The translations under genes and the position numbers were made by a program. A stretch of 64,000 nt of DNA from a bacterium. Its GTDB lineage: Bacteria; Bacillota; Bacilli; Lactobacillales; Streptococcaceae. The notes under the pieces were generated by a model, which searched no databases, was not told where the DNA came from, and saw only the letters and a program-made list of their open reading frames with translations. The stretch spans positions 36,249 to 100,248 of the forward strand of contig CAJNBW010000008.1 in the NCBI GenBank assembly GCA_905221105.1. The letters run 5' to 3'. This document shows positions 1 through 9,695 of the stretch, piece by piece (the first letter of the stretch is position 1; every line of letters starts with the position of its first letter).

Positions 1-297
1 CTGATTGAGTTAGGAATGGCTCCGGCTTGGATTGTTGCAGTGATTATCTGTCGTGAGTTGGCTGTGACAGGTTTAAGGCTTTTACTGGTTGAAACTGGAG
101 GAACAGTTTTAGCAGCAGCAATGCCTGGGAAAATTAAAACTTTCAGTCAGATGTTTGCGATTATTTTCTTGCTATTACATTGGACTTTGCTTGGTCAAGT
201 TCTACTTTATGTAGCCTTGTTTTTCACTATCTACTCTGGCTATGACTATTTCAAGGGTAGTGCCTATGTATTTAAAGGGACATTTGGTTCGAAATGA
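1..297 (+). CDS. pgsA: CDP-diacylglycerol--glycerol-3-phosphate 3-phosphatidyltransferase, C-terminal part
   Basis: This is the 3' end of a membrane protein. The reading frame is open from base 1, so the start lies outside the window. The visible ~98 residues are strongly hydrophobic, with REL and PGKIKT motifs in the membrane helices, as expected for the C-terminal half of PgsA. PgsA makes phosphatidylglycerol phosphate, the first committed step to phosphatidylglycerol and hence lipoteichoic acid. The stop overlaps the start of ecfA1 (ATGA), suggesting co-transcription. The identification rests partly on the usual streptococcal order pgsA-ecfA1-ecfA2-ecfT. Confidence 0.85.
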   Translation: MIELGMAPAWIVAVIICRELAVTGLRLLLVETGGTVLAAAMPGKIKTFSQMFAIIFLLLHWTLLGQVLLYVALFFTIYSGYDYFKGSAYVFKGTFGSK

Positions 298-1121
298 AAT
301 CAATAATTGATGTAAAAAATCTTTCTTTTCGCTATAAAGAAAATCAGAAATACTACGATGTGAAGGATATTACGTTTCACGTGAAACGTGGAGAATGGCT
401 TTCGATTGTAGGGCACAATGGTAGTGGTAAATCAACGACTGTACGATTAATTGATGGCTTACTGGAAGCAGAATCTGGAGAGATTGTAATCGATGGCCAA
501 CGGTTGACTGAGGAAAATGTTTGGAATATACGTCGTCAAATCGGTATGGTTTTTCAAAATCCAGACAATCAATTTGTTGGAGCGACTGTTGAAGATGATG
601 TTGCCTTTGGTTTGGAAAATCAAGGCCTTTCTCGTCAAGAAATGAAAAAGAGAGTGGAGGAAGCTCTGGATTTGGTTGGCATGTTGGACTTTAAAAAGAG
701 AGAGCCAGCGCGTCTATCGGGTGGTCAAAAGCAACGTGTGGCCATTGCAGGTGTTGTAGCCCTAAGACCAGCTATTTTAATCCTAGATGAAGCAACGAGT
801 ATGTTGGATCCTGAGGGACGTAGAGAACTGATTGAGACAGTAAAAGGAATTCGAAAAGACTATGATATGACGGTCATTTCCATTACACATGATTTGGAAG
901 AAGTTGCCATGAGTGATCGCGTATTGGTCATGAAAAAAGGGGAAATTGAATCAACTAGTAGCCCTAGAGAACTTTTCTCTCGAAATGATTTAGATCAAAT
1001 TGGATTAGACGATCCTTTTGCCAATCAATTAAAAAATTCTTTGATCCAGAATGGCTATGATTTGCCTGAAAATTATTTGACAGAAAGTGAGCTAGAGGAT
1101 AAGCTATGGGAATTGCTCTAG
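294..1121 (+). CDS. ecfA1: Energy-coupling factor transporter ATPase EcfA1
   Basis: ABC ATPase of the shared ECF energy module, which powers uptake of vitamins (riboflavin, folate, thiamine and others) through exchangeable S-components. The 275-residue protein has Walker [10 protein letters not shown] near residue 41, a Q-loop (VFQNPDNQF), signature LSGGQ and Walker [13 protein letters not shown]. The start overlaps the pgsA stop by 4 bp, and the end overlaps ecfA2 by 16 bp. EcfA1 and EcfA2 form a heterodimer on EcfT. Older annotations call it cbiO1. The family is unmistakable; assignment as A1 rather than A2 follows gene order. Confidence 0.95.
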   Translation: MKSIIDVKNLSFRYKENQKYYDVKDITFHVKRGEWLSIVGHNGSGKSTTVRLIDGLLEAESGEIVIDGQRLTEENVWNIRRQIGMVFQNPDNQFVGATVEDDVAFGLENQGLSRQEMKKRVEEALDLVGMLDFKKREPARLSGGQKQRVAIAGVVALRPAILILDEATSMLDPEGRRELIETVKGIRKDYDMTVISITHDLEEVAMSDRVLVMKKGEIESTSSPRELFSRNDLDQIGLDDPFANQLKNSLIQNGYDLPENYLTESELEDKLWELL

Positions 1122-1945
1122 AAAATGTGAGTTTTACATATCAAGAAGGTACTCCCTTAGCTTCAGAAGCTTTGTCGGATGTTTCTTTAACGATTGAAGA
1201 TGGTTCTTATACGGCCTTAATTGGGCACACAGGTAGCGGCAAATCGACTATTTTACAACTTTTAAACGGTTTATTGGTGCCAAGTCAAGGAAGTGTACGA
1301 GTTTTTGATACCTTAATCACTTCGAATTCTAAAAATAAAGATATTCGTCAAATTAGAAAACAGGTTGGCTTGGTATTTCAGTTTGCTGAAAATCAGATCT
1401 TTGAAGAAACAGTTTTGAAGGACGTTGCTTTTGGACCACAAAATTTTGGAGTTTCTGAAGAAGATGCGGAGCAGATTGCGCGTGAGAAACTGGCTTTGGT
1501 TGGAATTGAGGAATCACTTTTTGATCGCAGTCCGTTTGAGCTGTCAGGTGGACAAATGAGACGTGTCGCCATTGCAGGCATACTTGCCATGGAGCCAGCT
1601 ATATTAGTCTTAGATGAGCCCACAGCAGGCCTAGATCCCTTGGGGAGAAAAGAGTTGATGAATTTGTTCAAAAAACTCCATCAGTCAGGGATGACCATTG
1701 TCTTGGTAACGCACCTGATGGATGATGTTGCTGAATATGCGAATCAAGTCTATGTAATGGAAAAGGGACGCCTAGTTAAGGGTGGTAAACCGAGTGATGT
1801 CTTTCAAGATGTTGTCTTTATGGAAGAAGTGCAGTTGGGAGTACCTAAAATTACGGCCTTTTGTAAACGGTTGGCTGATGGAGGCGTTTCATTTAAACGA
1901 TTACCGATTAAGATAGAGGAGTTCAAGGAGTCGATAAATGGATAG
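1106..1945 (+). CDS. ecfA2: Energy-coupling factor transporter ATPase EcfA2
   Basis: Second ATPase of the ECF module, 279 residues. It has Walker [10 protein letters not shown], signature LSGGQMRR and Walker [13 protein letters not shown]. It starts inside the end of ecfA1 and overlaps the ecfT start by 8 bp, so the three genes form a tightly coupled operon expected to give the 1:1:1 A1-A2-T complex. It was formerly called cbiO2. The minus-strand open frame inside it is a shadow. Confidence 0.95.
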   Translation: MGIALENVSFTYQEGTPLASEALSDVSLTIEDGSYTALIGHTGSGKSTILQLLNGLLVPSQGSVRVFDTLITSNSKNKDIRQIRKQVGLVFQFAENQIFEETVLKDVAFGPQNFGVSEEDAEQIAREKLALVGIEESLFDRSPFELSGGQMRRVAIAGILAMEPAILVLDEPTAGLDPLGRKELMNLFKKLHQSGMTIVLVTHLMDDVAEYANQVYVMEKGRLVKGGKPSDVFQDVVFMEEVQLGVPKITAFCKRLADGGVSFKRLPIKIEEFKESING

Positions 1946-2732
1946 TATGATTTTGGGGCGTTATATCCCAGGGGATTCGATTGTTCACCGATTGGATCCA
2001 CGTAGTAAATTACTGGCTATGATGCTACTGATTTTGATTGTGTTTTGGGCTAATAATTCTTTGACGAATCTGATTCTTTTTATAGCGACAGGGATATTTA
2101 TTGCCTTGTCAGGAGTATCTCTTTCATTTTTTATTCAGGGCTTGAAATCTATGTTTTTCTTGATTGCCTTCACAACTATTTTTCAACTGTTTTTCATTTC
2201 TAGTGGGAATGTTTTATTTGAGTTTTCGTTTGTGAGAATCACGGATTATGCTTTGCAACAAGCTGGAATTATTTTTTGTCGCTTTGTATTGATCATTTTC
2301 TTTTCAACTTTGTTAACCTTAACGACCATGCCCTTAAGTTTGGCCTCAGCTGTCGAAGCTTTGTTAGCGCCTTTAAAACGTGTGAGAGTTCCAGTTCATG
2401 AAATTGGATTGATGCTGTCCATGAGTCTACGTTTTGTCCCAACCTTGATGGATGATACGACGCGGATTATGAATGCACAGAAAGCGCGTGGAGTGGATTT
2501 TGGAGAAGGAAGCATCGTTCAAAAAGTAAAGGCTATGATTCCTATTTTGATTCCTCTTTTTGCGACAAGTTTAAAACGTGCAGATTCCTTGGCTATCGCC
2601 ATGGAAGCGCGTGGTTATCAGGGTGGAAAAGGTAGAAGTCAATACCGACAATTGAAATGGACTCGAAAGGATACGCTAGCAATCCTTGTTATTCTCGTAC
2701 TTGGTTGTTGTTTATTTTTCTTAAAATCTTAG
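1938..2732 (+). CDS. ecfT: Energy-coupling factor transporter transmembrane protein EcfT
   Basis: Integral membrane scaffold of the ECF module, 264 residues with about six hydrophobic segments. The C-terminal half carries two Ala-Arg-Gly signatures (KARGVDF and EARGYQG), the coupling-helix motifs that contact the ATPases. It opens with the [16 protein letters not shown] stretch usual for streptococcal EcfT. It overlaps ecfA2 and is last in the operon. No S-component gene is adjacent, which fits a group II ECF module serving S-components encoded elsewhere. Confidence 0.94.
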   Translation: MDSMILGRYIPGDSIVHRLDPRSKLLAMMLLILIVFWANNSLTNLILFIATGIFIALSGVSLSFFIQGLKSMFFLIAFTTIFQLFFISSGNVLFEFSFVRITDYALQQAGIIFCRFVLIIFFSTLLTLTTMPLSLASAVEALLAPLKRVRVPVHEIGLMLSMSLRFVPTLMDDTTRIMNAQKARGVDFGEGSIVQKVKAMIPILIPLFATSLKRADSLAIAMEARGYQGGKGRSQYRQLKWTRKDTLAILVILVLGCCLFFLKS

Positions 2733-2791
2733 TAGATTTCAGGAATTAATAAAAAAGTTACTGTAACAGTTTTTGATATAAAGGTAGGGAT

Positions 2792-3610
2792 ATGAACCGT
2801 TTTAAAAAATCAAAATATGTCATTATTGTTTTTGTCACTGTTCTGCTTGTGTCAGCTCTCTTAGCTACGACTTATTCAAGTACAATGGTGACGAAATTAG
2901 GAGATGGAATTTCATTGGTTGATAGAGTTGTGCAAAAACCTTTTCAGTGGTTTGATTCTGTCAAATCAGATTTGGCACATTTGACACGAACATATAATGA
3001 AAATGAAAGTTTGAAGAAACAGATTTACCAGTTAGAAGTTAAATCGAATGAGGCGGAAAGTTTAAAGACAGAAAATGAACAATTGCGCCAATTGCTTGAT
3101 ATGAAGTCTAAATTGCAAGCTACAAAGACTTTAGCAGCAGATGTTATTATGCGTTCTCCAGTATCTTGGAAGCAGGAATTGACCTTAGATGTAGGTAAAT
3201 CAAAAGGGGCTTCTGAGAACATGTTAGCTATTGCAAATGGTGGTTTGATTGGGAGTGTTTCAAAAGTGGAGGAGAACTCTACTATGGTCAACCTTCTGAC
3301 AAATACGGAAAATGCTGATAAGATTTCTGTTAAAATTCAACATGGTTCTACTACAATTTATGGGATTATTGTTGGTTATGACAAGGAAAATGAAGTTCTT
3401 AAAATTAGCCAATTAAATAGTAATAGCGATATTAGTGCAGGAGATAAGGTGACCACTGGTGGATTAGGAAACTTTAACGTTGCGGATATTCCTGTTGGTG
3501 AAGTGGTTGCCACAACGCATAGTACGGATTATTTGACACGAGAAGTAACTGTTAAATTGAGTGCAGATACTCATAATGTGGATGTGATAGAATTAGTGGG
3601 GAATTCATAA
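2792..3610 (+). CDS. mreC: Rod-shape determining protein MreC
   Basis: Peripheral cell-wall synthesis scaffold of ovococci. The 272-residue protein has an N-terminal membrane anchor (about residues 8-28), a short coiled coil (about 65-110) and the beta-rich MreC core ending in the typical VGEVV..THSTDYLTREV stretch. The start follows a purine-rich ribosome site (AAGGTAGGG). Its stop overlaps the mreD start by 1 bp (TAATG). MreC and MreD direct peripheral peptidoglycan synthesis and lie beside pcsB, a division hydrolase. Confidence 0.93.
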   Translation: MNRFKKSKYVIIVFVTVLLVSALLATTYSSTMVTKLGDGISLVDRVVQKPFQWFDSVKSDLAHLTRTYNENESLKKQIYQLEVKSNEAESLKTENEQLRQLLDMKSKLQATKTLAADVIMRSPVSWKQELTLDVGKSKGASENMLAIANGGLIGSVSKVEENSTMVNLLTNTENADKISVKIQHGSTTIYGIIVGYDKENEVLKISQLNSNSDISAGDKVTTGGLGNFNVADIPVGEVVATTHSTDYLTREVTVKLSADTHNVDVIELVGNS

Positions 3611-4104
3611 TGAGACAGTTAAAGCGGGTTGGAGTGTTTTTATTGCTTCCTTTCTTTGTTCTAATTGACGCCCATATTAGCCAGCTTCTGGGTTCATTTT
3701 TCCCCCATGTACATTTGGCTAGTCATTTTCTTTTTCTATTTCTCTTATTTGAGACGATAGAAGTATCAGAGTATTTCTATTTAGCTTATTGTTTTGTAGT
3801 TGGTTTGGTTTATGATATTTACTTTTTCCACTTGATTGGAATTGCGACTCTGTTATTTATCTTATTGGGAGCGTTTCTTCATAAATTGAATAGTGTTATT
3901 TTGTTGAATCGTTGGACAAGAATCTTGGCTATGATTGTTATGAGTTTTCTATTTGATATGGGAGCTTATCTCTTTGCATTAGTGGTAGGTTTAACTGTAG
4001 ATAGTCTGCCGATTTTTATCGTTTATAGCCTAGTACCATCCATGATTTTAAATCTTGTGTGGATGCTTATTTTTCAGTTTATTTTTGAAAAATATTATCT
4101 ATGA
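3610..4104 (+). CDS. mreD: Rod-shape determining protein MreD
   Basis: Small integral membrane protein (164 residues) with about five hydrophobic helices and little soluble sequence. It was identified mainly by its position directly after mreC, with a 1-bp overlap, and by its size and hydropathy. MreD partners MreC in peripheral peptidoglycan synthesis. A GC-poor hairpin downstream probably ends the transcript. Confidence 0.9.
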   Translation: MRQLKRVGVFLLLPFFVLIDAHISQLLGSFFPHVHLASHFLFLFLLFETIEVSEYFYLAYCFVVGLVYDIYFFHLIGIATLLFILLGAFLHKLNSVILLNRWTRILAMIVMSFLFDMGAYLFALVVGLTVDSLPIFIVYSLVPSMILNLVWMLIFQFIFEKYYL

Positions 4105-4118
4105 GAAAGAAACAAAAA

Positions 4119-4162
4119 TGTAACAAAGGCGTAATATTCATTAGGCCTTTTTTTGGTATACT
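4119..4162 (+). promoter_or_regulatory. pcsB promoter with VicR (WalR) box
   Basis: A direct repeat TGTAAC-N5-CGTAAT (4119-4135) matches the WalR/VicR consensus of two TGTWAH half-sites 5 bp apart. It lies upstream of an extended -10 (TGG TATACT, 4154-4162). VicRK control of pcsB is established in pneumococcus. The same stretch holds an AAAGGC/GCCTTT stem followed by T8 (about 4125-4152), which probably terminates mreD transcription. Confidence 0.8.
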
Positions 4163-4198
4163 AGTATTGTCTTTAAAAGAAGGAGTATCTACGTAATT

Positions 4199-5377
4199 AT
4201 GAAGAAAAAAATCTTAGCGTCACTTTTATTAAGTACAGTAATGGTTTCTCAAGTAGCTGTTTTAACAACTGCGCATGCAGAAACGACTGATGACAAAATT
4301 GCTGCTCAAGATAATAAAATTAGTAACTTAACAGCACAACAACAAGAAGCCCAAAAACAAGTTGACCAAATTCAGGAGCAAGTATCAGCTATTCAAGCTG
4401 AGCAATCTAACTTGCAAGCTGAAAATGATAGATTACAAGCAGAATCCAAAAAACTTGAGAGTGAGATTACAGAACTTTCTAAAAATATTGTATCTCGCAA
4501 TGATTCTTTGGAAAAACAAGCTCGTAGTGCTCAAACAAATGGAGCTGCAACTAGCTACATTAATACAATTGTAAACTCAAAATCAATTACAGAAGCTATT
4601 TCACGTGTTGCAGCAATGAGTGAAATCGTATCTGCTAACAACAAAATGTTGGAACAACAAAAAGCAGATAAAAAAGCAATTTCTGAGAAGCAAGTGGCAA
4701 ACAATGACGCAATTAATACAGTTATTGCAAATCAACAGAAATTGTCTGATGATGCACAAGCTCTAACAACGAAACAAGCTGAGTTGAAAGCTGCAGAATT
4801 AAATCTTGCTGCTGAAAAAGCGACAGCAGAAGATGAAAAAGCAAGTTTGCTAGAGAAAAAAGCAGAAGCAGAAGCGGCAGCAAAAGCAGCAGCAGCGGCA
4901 GAGACAGCTTATAAAGAAAAACAAGCTAGCCAACAACAATCAGTACTTGCTTCAGCAAACACTAACTTAACAGCTCAAGTGCAAGCAGTATCTGAATCTG
5001 CGGCAGCACCTGTCCGTGCAAAAGTTCGTCCAACATATAGTACAAATGCTTCAAGTTATCCAATTGGAGAATGTACATGGGGAGTTAAAACATTAGCACC
5101 TTGGGCTGGAGACTATTGGGGTAATGGAGCACAGTGGGCTACAAGCGCAGCTGCTGCAGGATTCCGTACAGGTTCAACACCTCAAGTTGGTGCGATTGCA
5201 TGTTGGAATGATGGTGGATATGGACACGTAGCAGTAGTTACAGCTGTTTCATCATCAACAAGTATTCAAGTATCAGAATCAAATTATGCAGGTAATCGTA
5301 CAATTGGAAATCACCGTGGATGGTTCAATCCAACAACAACTTCTGAAGGTTTTGTTACATATATTTACGCAGATTAA
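4199..5377 (+). CDS. pcsB: Peptidoglycan hydrolase PcsB
   Basis: Secreted CHAP-domain hydrolase that splits the septum under FtsEX control. The 392 residues comprise a signal peptide (cleavage near HAEA, about residue 27), a long Gln/Glu/Lys-rich coiled coil (about 30-245), an Ala-rich linker, and a C-terminal CHAP domain (about 280-392). The catalytic Cys is at residue 292 (GECTW) and His at 343 (YGHVAVV). The spacing to the VicR box and the strong ribosome site (AAGGAG, 4178-4190) support the start. Confidence 0.96.
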   Translation: MKKKILASLLLSTVMVSQVAVLTTAHAETTDDKIAAQDNKISNLTAQQQEAQKQVDQIQEQVSAIQAEQSNLQAENDRLQAESKKLESEITELSKNIVSRNDSLEKQARSAQTNGAATSYINTIVNSKSITEAISRVAAMSEIVSANNKMLEQQKADKKAISEKQVANNDAINTVIANQQKLSDDAQALTTKQAELKAAELNLAAEKATAEDEKASLLEKKAEAEAAAKAAAAAETAYKEKQASQQQSVLASANTNLTAQVQAVSESAAAPVRAKVRPTYSTNASSYPIGECTWGVKTLAPWAGDYWGNGAQWATSAAAAGFRTGSTPQVGAIACWNDGGYGHVAVVTAVSSSTSIQVSESNYAGNRTIGNHRGWFNPTTTSEGFVTYIYAD

Positions 5378-5383
5378 TTTACA

Positions 5384-5412
5384 GAGGGACTCGAATAGAG
5401 CCCTCTTTTTCA
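5384..5412 (+). terminator. pcsB terminator
   Basis: An AGAGGG/CCCTCT stem with an 11-12 nt loop is followed by a T run just after the pcsB stop. This is a typical intrinsic terminator. Confidence 0.85.
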
Positions 5413-5457
5413 TGTTTTACCGTGACAATCACTATTAAAAAATTATATCAAAATAGC

Positions 5458-5486
5458 TTGAAAATATTGGAAAAGTATGGTAAAAT
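5458..5486 (+). promoter_or_regulatory. rpsB-tsf promoter
   Basis: TTGAAA (5458-5463), a 17-bp spacer, then TAAAAT (5481-5486) with the extended -10 dinucleotide TG (TGG). Initiation near 5493 gives a ~110-nt untranslated leader before rpsB. That is long enough for a ribosomal-protein autoregulatory structure; no specific fold was verified. Confidence 0.75.
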
Positions 5487-5602
5487 GAAACTTGTCGTGT
5501 GAACGATAATACTCATTCTTGATGAATTGTGAGACAGTTGCCCTTGGGTCGTTTTGCGAGTTGAAGTCAAGAAGAGGAAAAAAACAAAAAGGAGAAATAC
5601 TC

Positions 5603-6382
5603 ATGGCAGTAATTTCAATGAAACAACTTCTTGAGGCTGGTGTACACTTTGGTCACCAAACTCGTCGCTGGAACCCTAAGATGGCTAAGTACATCTTTAC
5701 TGAACGTAACGGAATCCACGTTATCGACTTGCAACAAACTGTAAAATACGCTGACCAAGCATACGACTTCATGCGTGATGCAGCAGCTAACGATGCAGTT
5801 GTATTGTTCGTTGGTACTAAAAAACAAGCGGCTGATGCAGTTGCTGAAGAAGCAGTACGTTCAGGTCAATACTTCATCAACCACCGTTGGTTGGGTGGAA
5901 CTCTTACAAACTGGGGAACAATCCAAAAACGTATCGCTCGTTTGAAAGAAATCAAACGTATGGAAGAAGATGGAACTTTCGAAGTTCTTCCTAAGAAAGA
6001 AGTTGCACTTCTTAACAAACAACGTGCACGTCTTGAAAAATTCTTGGGTGGTATCGAAGATATGCCTCGTATTCCAGATGTGATGTACGTAGTTGACCCA
6101 CATAAAGAGCAAATCGCTGTTAAAGAAGCTAAAAAATTGGGAATCCCAGTTGTAGCGATGGTTGACACAAACACTGATCCAGATGATATCGATGTAATCA
6201 TCCCAGCTAACGATGACGCTATCCGCGCTGTTAAATTGATTACAGCTAAATTGGCTGACGCTATCATCGAAGGACGTCAAGGTGAAGATGCAGCAGCGGT
6301 TGAAGCAGAATTTGCAGCTTCAGAAACTCAAGCAGATTCAATTGAAGAAATCGTTGAAGTTGTAGAAGGCGACAACGCTTAA
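5603..6382 (+). CDS. rpsB: 30S ribosomal protein S2
   Basis: Small-subunit protein S2, 259 residues. It opens [20 protein letters not shown] and contains the conserved [25 protein letters not shown] and [11 protein letters not shown] stretches. A longer frame from 5519 is open, but this start has a perfect ribosome site (AAGGAG, 5589-5594) and matches the family length. The acidic C-terminal tail is usual for streptococci. It is first in the rpsB-tsf translation operon. Confidence 0.98.
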   Translation: MAVISMKQLLEAGVHFGHQTRRWNPKMAKYIFTERNGIHVIDLQQTVKYADQAYDFMRDAAANDAVVLFVGTKKQAADAVAEEAVRSGQYFINHRWLGGTLTNWGTIQKRIARLKEIKRMEEDGTFEVLPKKEVALLNKQRARLEKFLGGIEDMPRIPDVMYVVDPHKEQIAVKEAKKLGIPVVAMVDTNTDPDDIDVIIPANDDAIRAVKLITAKLADAIIEGRQGEDAAAVEAEFAASETQADSIEEIVEVVEGDNA

Positions 6383-6401
6383 TTCATATAAATAGTAATT
6401 A

Positions 6402-6440
6402 CCTAGGAGGGCGGGGCTTAGCCCGGCTCTCCTATTTTTA
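6402..6440 (+). terminator. Hairpin between rpsB and tsf (attenuator)
   Basis: A long stem (TAGGAG..GGGC / GCCC..CTCCTA) is followed by T5, between rpsB and tsf. It has the form of an intrinsic terminator. Since tsf has no obvious promoter of its own, it probably acts as a partial terminator or a processing site that sets the S2 to EF-Ts ratio. Confidence 0.75.
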
Positions 6441-6460
6441 AAAAATATAGGAGAATCAAA

Positions 6461-7501
6461 ATGGCAGAAATTACAGCTAAACTTGTAAAAGAGTTGCGTG
6501 AAAAATCTGGTGCCGGTGTTATGGACGCTAAAAAAGCGCTTGTAGAAACAGACGGTGACATCGAAAAAGCGATTGAATTGCTTCGTGAAAAAGGTATGGC
6601 TAAGGCAGCTAAGAAAGCTGACCGTGTTGCTGCAGAAGGTTTGACTGGTGTTTATGTTAACGGTAATGTTGCAGCAGTTATTGAAGTAAACGCTGAAACT
6701 GACTTCGTTGCGAAAAACGCTCAATTCGTTGAATTGGTAAATACTACAGCTAAAGTTATTGCTGAAGGAAAACCTGCTAATAATGAAGAAGCTCTTGCTT
6801 TGACAATGCCTTCAGGTGAAACTCTTGAAGCTGCATACGTATCTGCAACAGCAACTATCGGAGAAAAAATCTCATTCCGTCGCTTTGCATTGATTGAAAA
6901 AACAGACGCACAACACTTTGGAGCTTACCAACATAACGGTGGACGTATCGGTGTTATTTCAGTTGTTGAAGGTGGAGACGAAGCACTTGCTAAGCAATTG
7001 TCAATGCACATCGCAGCGATGAAACCAACAGTTCTTTCTTACAAAGAATTGGATGAGCAATTCGTTAAAGATGAGTTGGCACAATTGAACCACGTTATCG
7101 ACCAAGACAACGAAAGCCGTGCAATGGTTAACAAACCAGCTCTTCCACACTTGAAGTATGGATCAAAAGCTCAATTGACTGATGAAGTGATTGCTCAAGC
7201 TGAAGCTGATATTAAAGCTGAATTGGCTGCAGAAGGTAAACCAGAAAAAATCTGGGACAAAATCATCCCAGGTAAAATGGATCGCTTCATGCTTGACAAC
7301 ACTAAAGTTGACCAAGCTTACACACTTCTTGCACAAGTTTACATCATGGATGACAGCAAGACAGTTGAAGCATACCTTGAATCAGTTAACGCTTCAGTAG
7401 TTGAGTTCGCTCGCTTTGAAGTTGGTGAAGGTATCGAGAAAGCTGCAAACGACTTTGAAGCTGAAGTTGCAGCTACAATGGCAGCAGCCTTGAATAACTA
7501 A
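6461..7501 (+). CDS. tsf: Elongation factor Ts
   Basis: Guanine nucleotide exchange factor for EF-Tu, 346 residues (streptococcal EF-Ts is longer than the ~290 of E. coli). It has the N-terminal UBA-like domain ([19 protein letters not shown]), the TDFVAKN motif that contacts EF-Tu, and the HIAAMKP segment. It lies downstream of rpsB with a leader hairpin between, and a good ribosome site (AGGAGA) precedes the ATG. Confidence 0.98.
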   Translation: MAEITAKLVKELREKSGAGVMDAKKALVETDGDIEKAIELLREKGMAKAAKKADRVAAEGLTGVYVNGNVAAVIEVNAETDFVAKNAQFVELVNTTAKVIAEGKPANNEEALALTMPSGETLEAAYVSATATIGEKISFRRFALIEKTDAQHFGAYQHNGGRIGVISVVEGGDEALAKQLSMHIAAMKPTVLSYKELDEQFVKDELAQLNHVIDQDNESRAMVNKPALPHLKYGSKAQLTDEVIAQAEADIKAELAAEGKPEKIWDKIIPGKMDRFMLDNTKVDQAYTLLAQVYIMDDSKTVEAYLESVNASVVEFARFEVGEGIEKAANDFEAEVAATMAAALNN

Positions 7502-7506
7502 TAATA

Positions 7507-7535
7507 AAAAGGAAGCAAATTTGCTTCCTTTTTTG
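7507..7535 (+). terminator. tsf terminator
   Basis: A GGAAGCAAA/TTTGCTTCC perfect stem is followed by T6, six bases after the tsf stop. Confidence 0.92.
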
Positions 7536-7598
7536 TATAGGGATTAGATTTCTCCTGAAATTGTTTTTTACCTAGCATCACTCAATTAGAAATAGTTA

Positions 7599-7749
7599 AT
7601 ACTCTTCGAAAATCTCTTCAAACCACGTCAGCGTCGCCTTACCGTATATATGTGACAGACTTCGTCAGTCTTATCTACAACCTCAAAACAGTGTTTTGAG
7701 CAGCCTGCGGCTAGATTCCTAGTTTGCTCTTTGATTTTCATTGAGTATA
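7599..7749. repeat. BOX element (boxA-boxB-boxC)
   Basis: This 151-bp interspersed repeat is typical of S. pneumoniae and its close relatives. BoxA starts ATACTCTTCGAAAATC and carries the ACCACGTCAGCGTCGCC core (the site of the classic BOX typing primer). One boxB contains GACTTCGTCAGTC and AAAACAGTGTTTT inverted repeats. BoxC runs from CAGCCTGCGG to TTTTCATTGAGTATAA. It sits between tsf and the convergent cysK. BOX elements are non-autonomous and can fold as RNA; effects on neighbours vary. Confidence 0.92.
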
Positions 7750-7751
7750 AA

Positions 7752-7781
7752 ACAAAAAGCCCTATAATAAGGGCCAATTGT
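7752..7781 (-). terminator. cysK terminator
   Basis: On the minus strand a GCCCTTATTATAGGGC hairpin is followed by TTTTTG just after the cysK stop. Confidence 0.8.
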
Positions 7782-7791
7782 ATTTAGGAGA

Positions 7792-8718
7792 CTAAACTTC
7801 AAATTCATAGAGTGTTGTAGATAGATAACGTTCACCGTTATCTGGTGCTAGAGCAAGGACTTTCTTACCTGTACCTAATTTTTTGGCAACCTCGATGGCT
7901 CCGTAGATAGCTGCAGCTGAAGAAATCCCTACAAGGAAGCCTTCTTTTCCGCCAATTTCACGGCCGAGTGCGAGAGCGTTGTCTGATGTTACACGAACGA
8001 TACCATCATAAGCCTTTGTATCCAGTGTATCAGGAATAAATCCAGCTGAGATACCTTGAATTTTGTGAGGACCAGGTTTTTCACCAGATAGAATAGCAGA
8101 TTCATCTGCTTCCACTGCATAAACTTTAATACCTGAATTTGCTGTTTTGAGTGCATGAGAAACACCAGAAATTGTTCCACCGGTACCAACTCCAGCAACA
8201 AAGGCATCTAATCCATCTTTACCGAAAGTAGCTAGTATCTCAGCTCCTGTTGTTCTTTCGTGTACTTCTGGATTAGCTGGATTGTCAAATTGAAGAGGAA
8301 GAAAACCATCGCGTTCAGCAGCGATTTCTTGTGCTTTAGCAATAGCACCTTTCATTCCCTCACTACCAGGAGTTAGGACGAGTTCAGCACCATAGGCTTG
8401 GATAATCTTACGTCGTTCTACACTCATAGTTTCAGGCATAACGATGACAACTTTATACCCTTTAGCAGCACCTACCCATGACAGTCCAATACCAGTGTTT
8501 CCACTTGTTGCTTCAACAATGGTAGCACCCGGTTTTAGAATACCGTCTTGTTCAGCTTTTTCAATCATGCTAAGAGCAATACGGTCTTTTACAGAAGAAC
8601 CAGGGTTAAATGCTTCAAGTTTTACATAGACGTCCGCAGCATCTTCTGGCACAATGTTGTTGAGCTTAACAATCGGTGTTTGTCCGATTAGTTCAGTAAT
8701 GTTGTTATAAATAGACAT
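7792..8718 (-). CDS. cysK: Cysteine synthase (O-acetylserine sulfhydrylase)
   Basis: PLP enzyme that makes L-cysteine from O-acetylserine and sulfide. The 308-residue protein has the PLP lysine in the [11 protein letters not shown] motif (about residue 44), the substrate loop [11 protein letters not shown], the phosphate-binding [10 protein letters not shown] and the C-terminal [11 protein letters not shown]. It is a single gene with its own promoter (8748-8776) and terminator. A CysM assignment cannot be excluded, but the length and the KDR/TSGNTG motifs favour CysK. Confidence 0.94.
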   Translation of the reverse strand: MSIYNNITELIGQTPIVKLNNIVPEDAADVYVKLEAFNPGSSVKDRIALSMIEKAEQDGILKPGATIVEATSGNTGIGLSWVGAAKGYKVVIVMPETMSVERRKIIQAYGAELVLTPGSEGMKGAIAKAQEIAAERDGFLPLQFDNPANPEVHERTTGAEILATFGKDGLDAFVAGVGTGGTISGVSHALKTANSGIKVYAVEADESAILSGEKPGPHKIQGISAGFIPDTLDTKAYDGIVRVTSDNALALGREIGGKEGFLVGISSAAAIYGAIEVAKKLGTGKKVLALAPDNGERYLSTTLYEFEV

Positions 8719-8747
8719 ATGAATACCTCTTTGTATAAGATATCTCT

Positions 8748-8776
8748 AGTATAACGCTATCTATACCATTTGTAAA
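8748..8776 (-). promoter_or_regulatory. cysK promoter
   Basis: On the minus strand TTTACA (8776-8771), a 17-bp spacer and TATACT (8753-8748) form a near-consensus sigma-A promoter. Initiation is about 25 nt before the ATG, which is preceded by AAGAGG. Confidence 0.78.
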
Positions 8777-8782
8777 ATATAG

Positions 8783-8812
8783 AAATCCTATCGAAGCGAT
8801 AGGATTTTTTTA
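8783..8812 (+). terminator. Hairpin with T tract in the cysK-yigZ gap
   Basis: A perfect 11-bp stem (AAATCCTATCG / CGATAGGATTT) is followed by T6 on the plus strand; on the minus strand the tail is weaker. The plus-strand transcript it would end is unknown, because upstream lies only the cysK promoter region. It may serve yigZ on the minus strand. Apart from this hairpin and the cysK promoter, I see nothing in 8813-9003. Confidence 0.6.
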
Positions 8813-9003
8813 TATCATAGATCAAAGCCATTAATTTTCAAGTGATTGTGATAAGCTAATTCTAGTAAATAGGTGTAAAGGAGAACGCTATCCGTTTTCT
8901 TTTTGAATTACTTCATTTTCTAGTAGGTCTTGGCAAGTATCTTTTTATGTTGCTAATTAAAGTAGCGGTGAGAATGTCAGTGAAACACTGTATTATCTAT
9001 TAT

Positions 9004-9639
9004 TTACACTAAGTTTACAGGAACTTCAACTTCTCGTAAACCTTGATCAGTTAAAGTGACCTTTCCATTAAAAAACTCTACAAGTGCAGCTTTAATAGTC
9101 TCTTTTTCTTCTTTATCAACATAAATCATCGTATCGACTTGATCTGTAAAATTTGTATCTAGCTCCATGAGATTATGTTCTTTAAGGAAGTTATTGTACT
9201 CTTGGTACTGAGCGTAGGACATTTGAATAGAAATTCCAGCTTGTTCCTTTATTTCAACAATGCCAATTTCTTTGACAGCTAAGGCAACACTGCCAGCGTA
9301 AGCACGAATCAGTCCTCCAGCGCCTAATTTAATACCACCAAAGTAACGTGTCACGATTACACAGACATTGGTGAGATTGTGATTTTCTAGTACCCCAAGC
9401 ATGGGAACGCCAGCAGTACCACTGGGCTCACCATCATCACTTGTACGTTTGATTTCACTACGTTCCCCAATAATGAAGGCAGAGCAGTTATGCGTCGCTT
9501 TGTAGTGTTCTTTTTTGATGGTGGTGATGAATTCACGAGCCTCTTCTTCGCTATAAACACGCTTGGCATGACAGATAAAGCGTGATTTTTTGATTTCTTC
9601 TTGGACTTGACCGTCCTCTTTAATTGTTCTAAATTCCAT
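9004..9639 (-). CDS. YigZ family (IMPACT-like) protein
   Basis: Conserved 211-residue protein of the YigZ/IMPACT family. The N-terminal UPF0029 domain has the hallmark stretches THNCSAFIIG, DDGEPSGTAG and VTRYFGGIKLGAGGL. A smaller C-terminal domain (DUF1949-like, about 135-205) follows. The molecular function is unknown; the fold suggests nucleic-acid or nucleotide binding. It is transcribed divergently from comFA with only ~56 bp between the starts, as usual in streptococci. Confidence 0.9.
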   Translation of the reverse strand: MEFRTIKEDGQVQEEIKKSRFICHAKRVYSEEEAREFITTIKKEHYKATHNCSAFIIGERSEIKRTSDDGEPSGTAGVPMLGVLENHNLTNVCVIVTRYFGGIKLGAGGLIRAYAGSVALAVKEIGIVEIKEQAGISIQMSYAQYQEYNNFLKEHNLMELDTNFTDQVDTMIYVDKEEKETIKAALVEFFNGKVTLTDQGLREVEVPVNLV

Positions 9640-9680
9640 GATTTAATTGTACTAAAAAATCATCTAAAGCGCTAGGTTTT

Positions 9681-9688
9681 TACGAATA
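9681..9688 (+). promoter_or_regulatory. ComX (SigX) cin-box of comFA
   Basis: TACGAATA is the exact core of the streptococcal cin-box, recognised by the alternative sigma factor ComX at -10, and is preceded by T5. It lies 7 bp before the comFA ATG. comFA is an established late competence gene, which supports the site. Confidence 0.9.
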
Positions 9689-9695
9689 AAGAAGT

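Noticed and set aside
5519..5602. N-terminal extension of rpsB
   Set aside because: S2 is 259 residues and the ATG at 5603 has a perfect ribosome site; the upstream codons are the untranslated leader.
5861..6280. Minus-strand open frames of 133 and 139 codons inside rpsB
   Set aside because: Shadows of a highly biased ribosomal-protein gene; no ribosome site.
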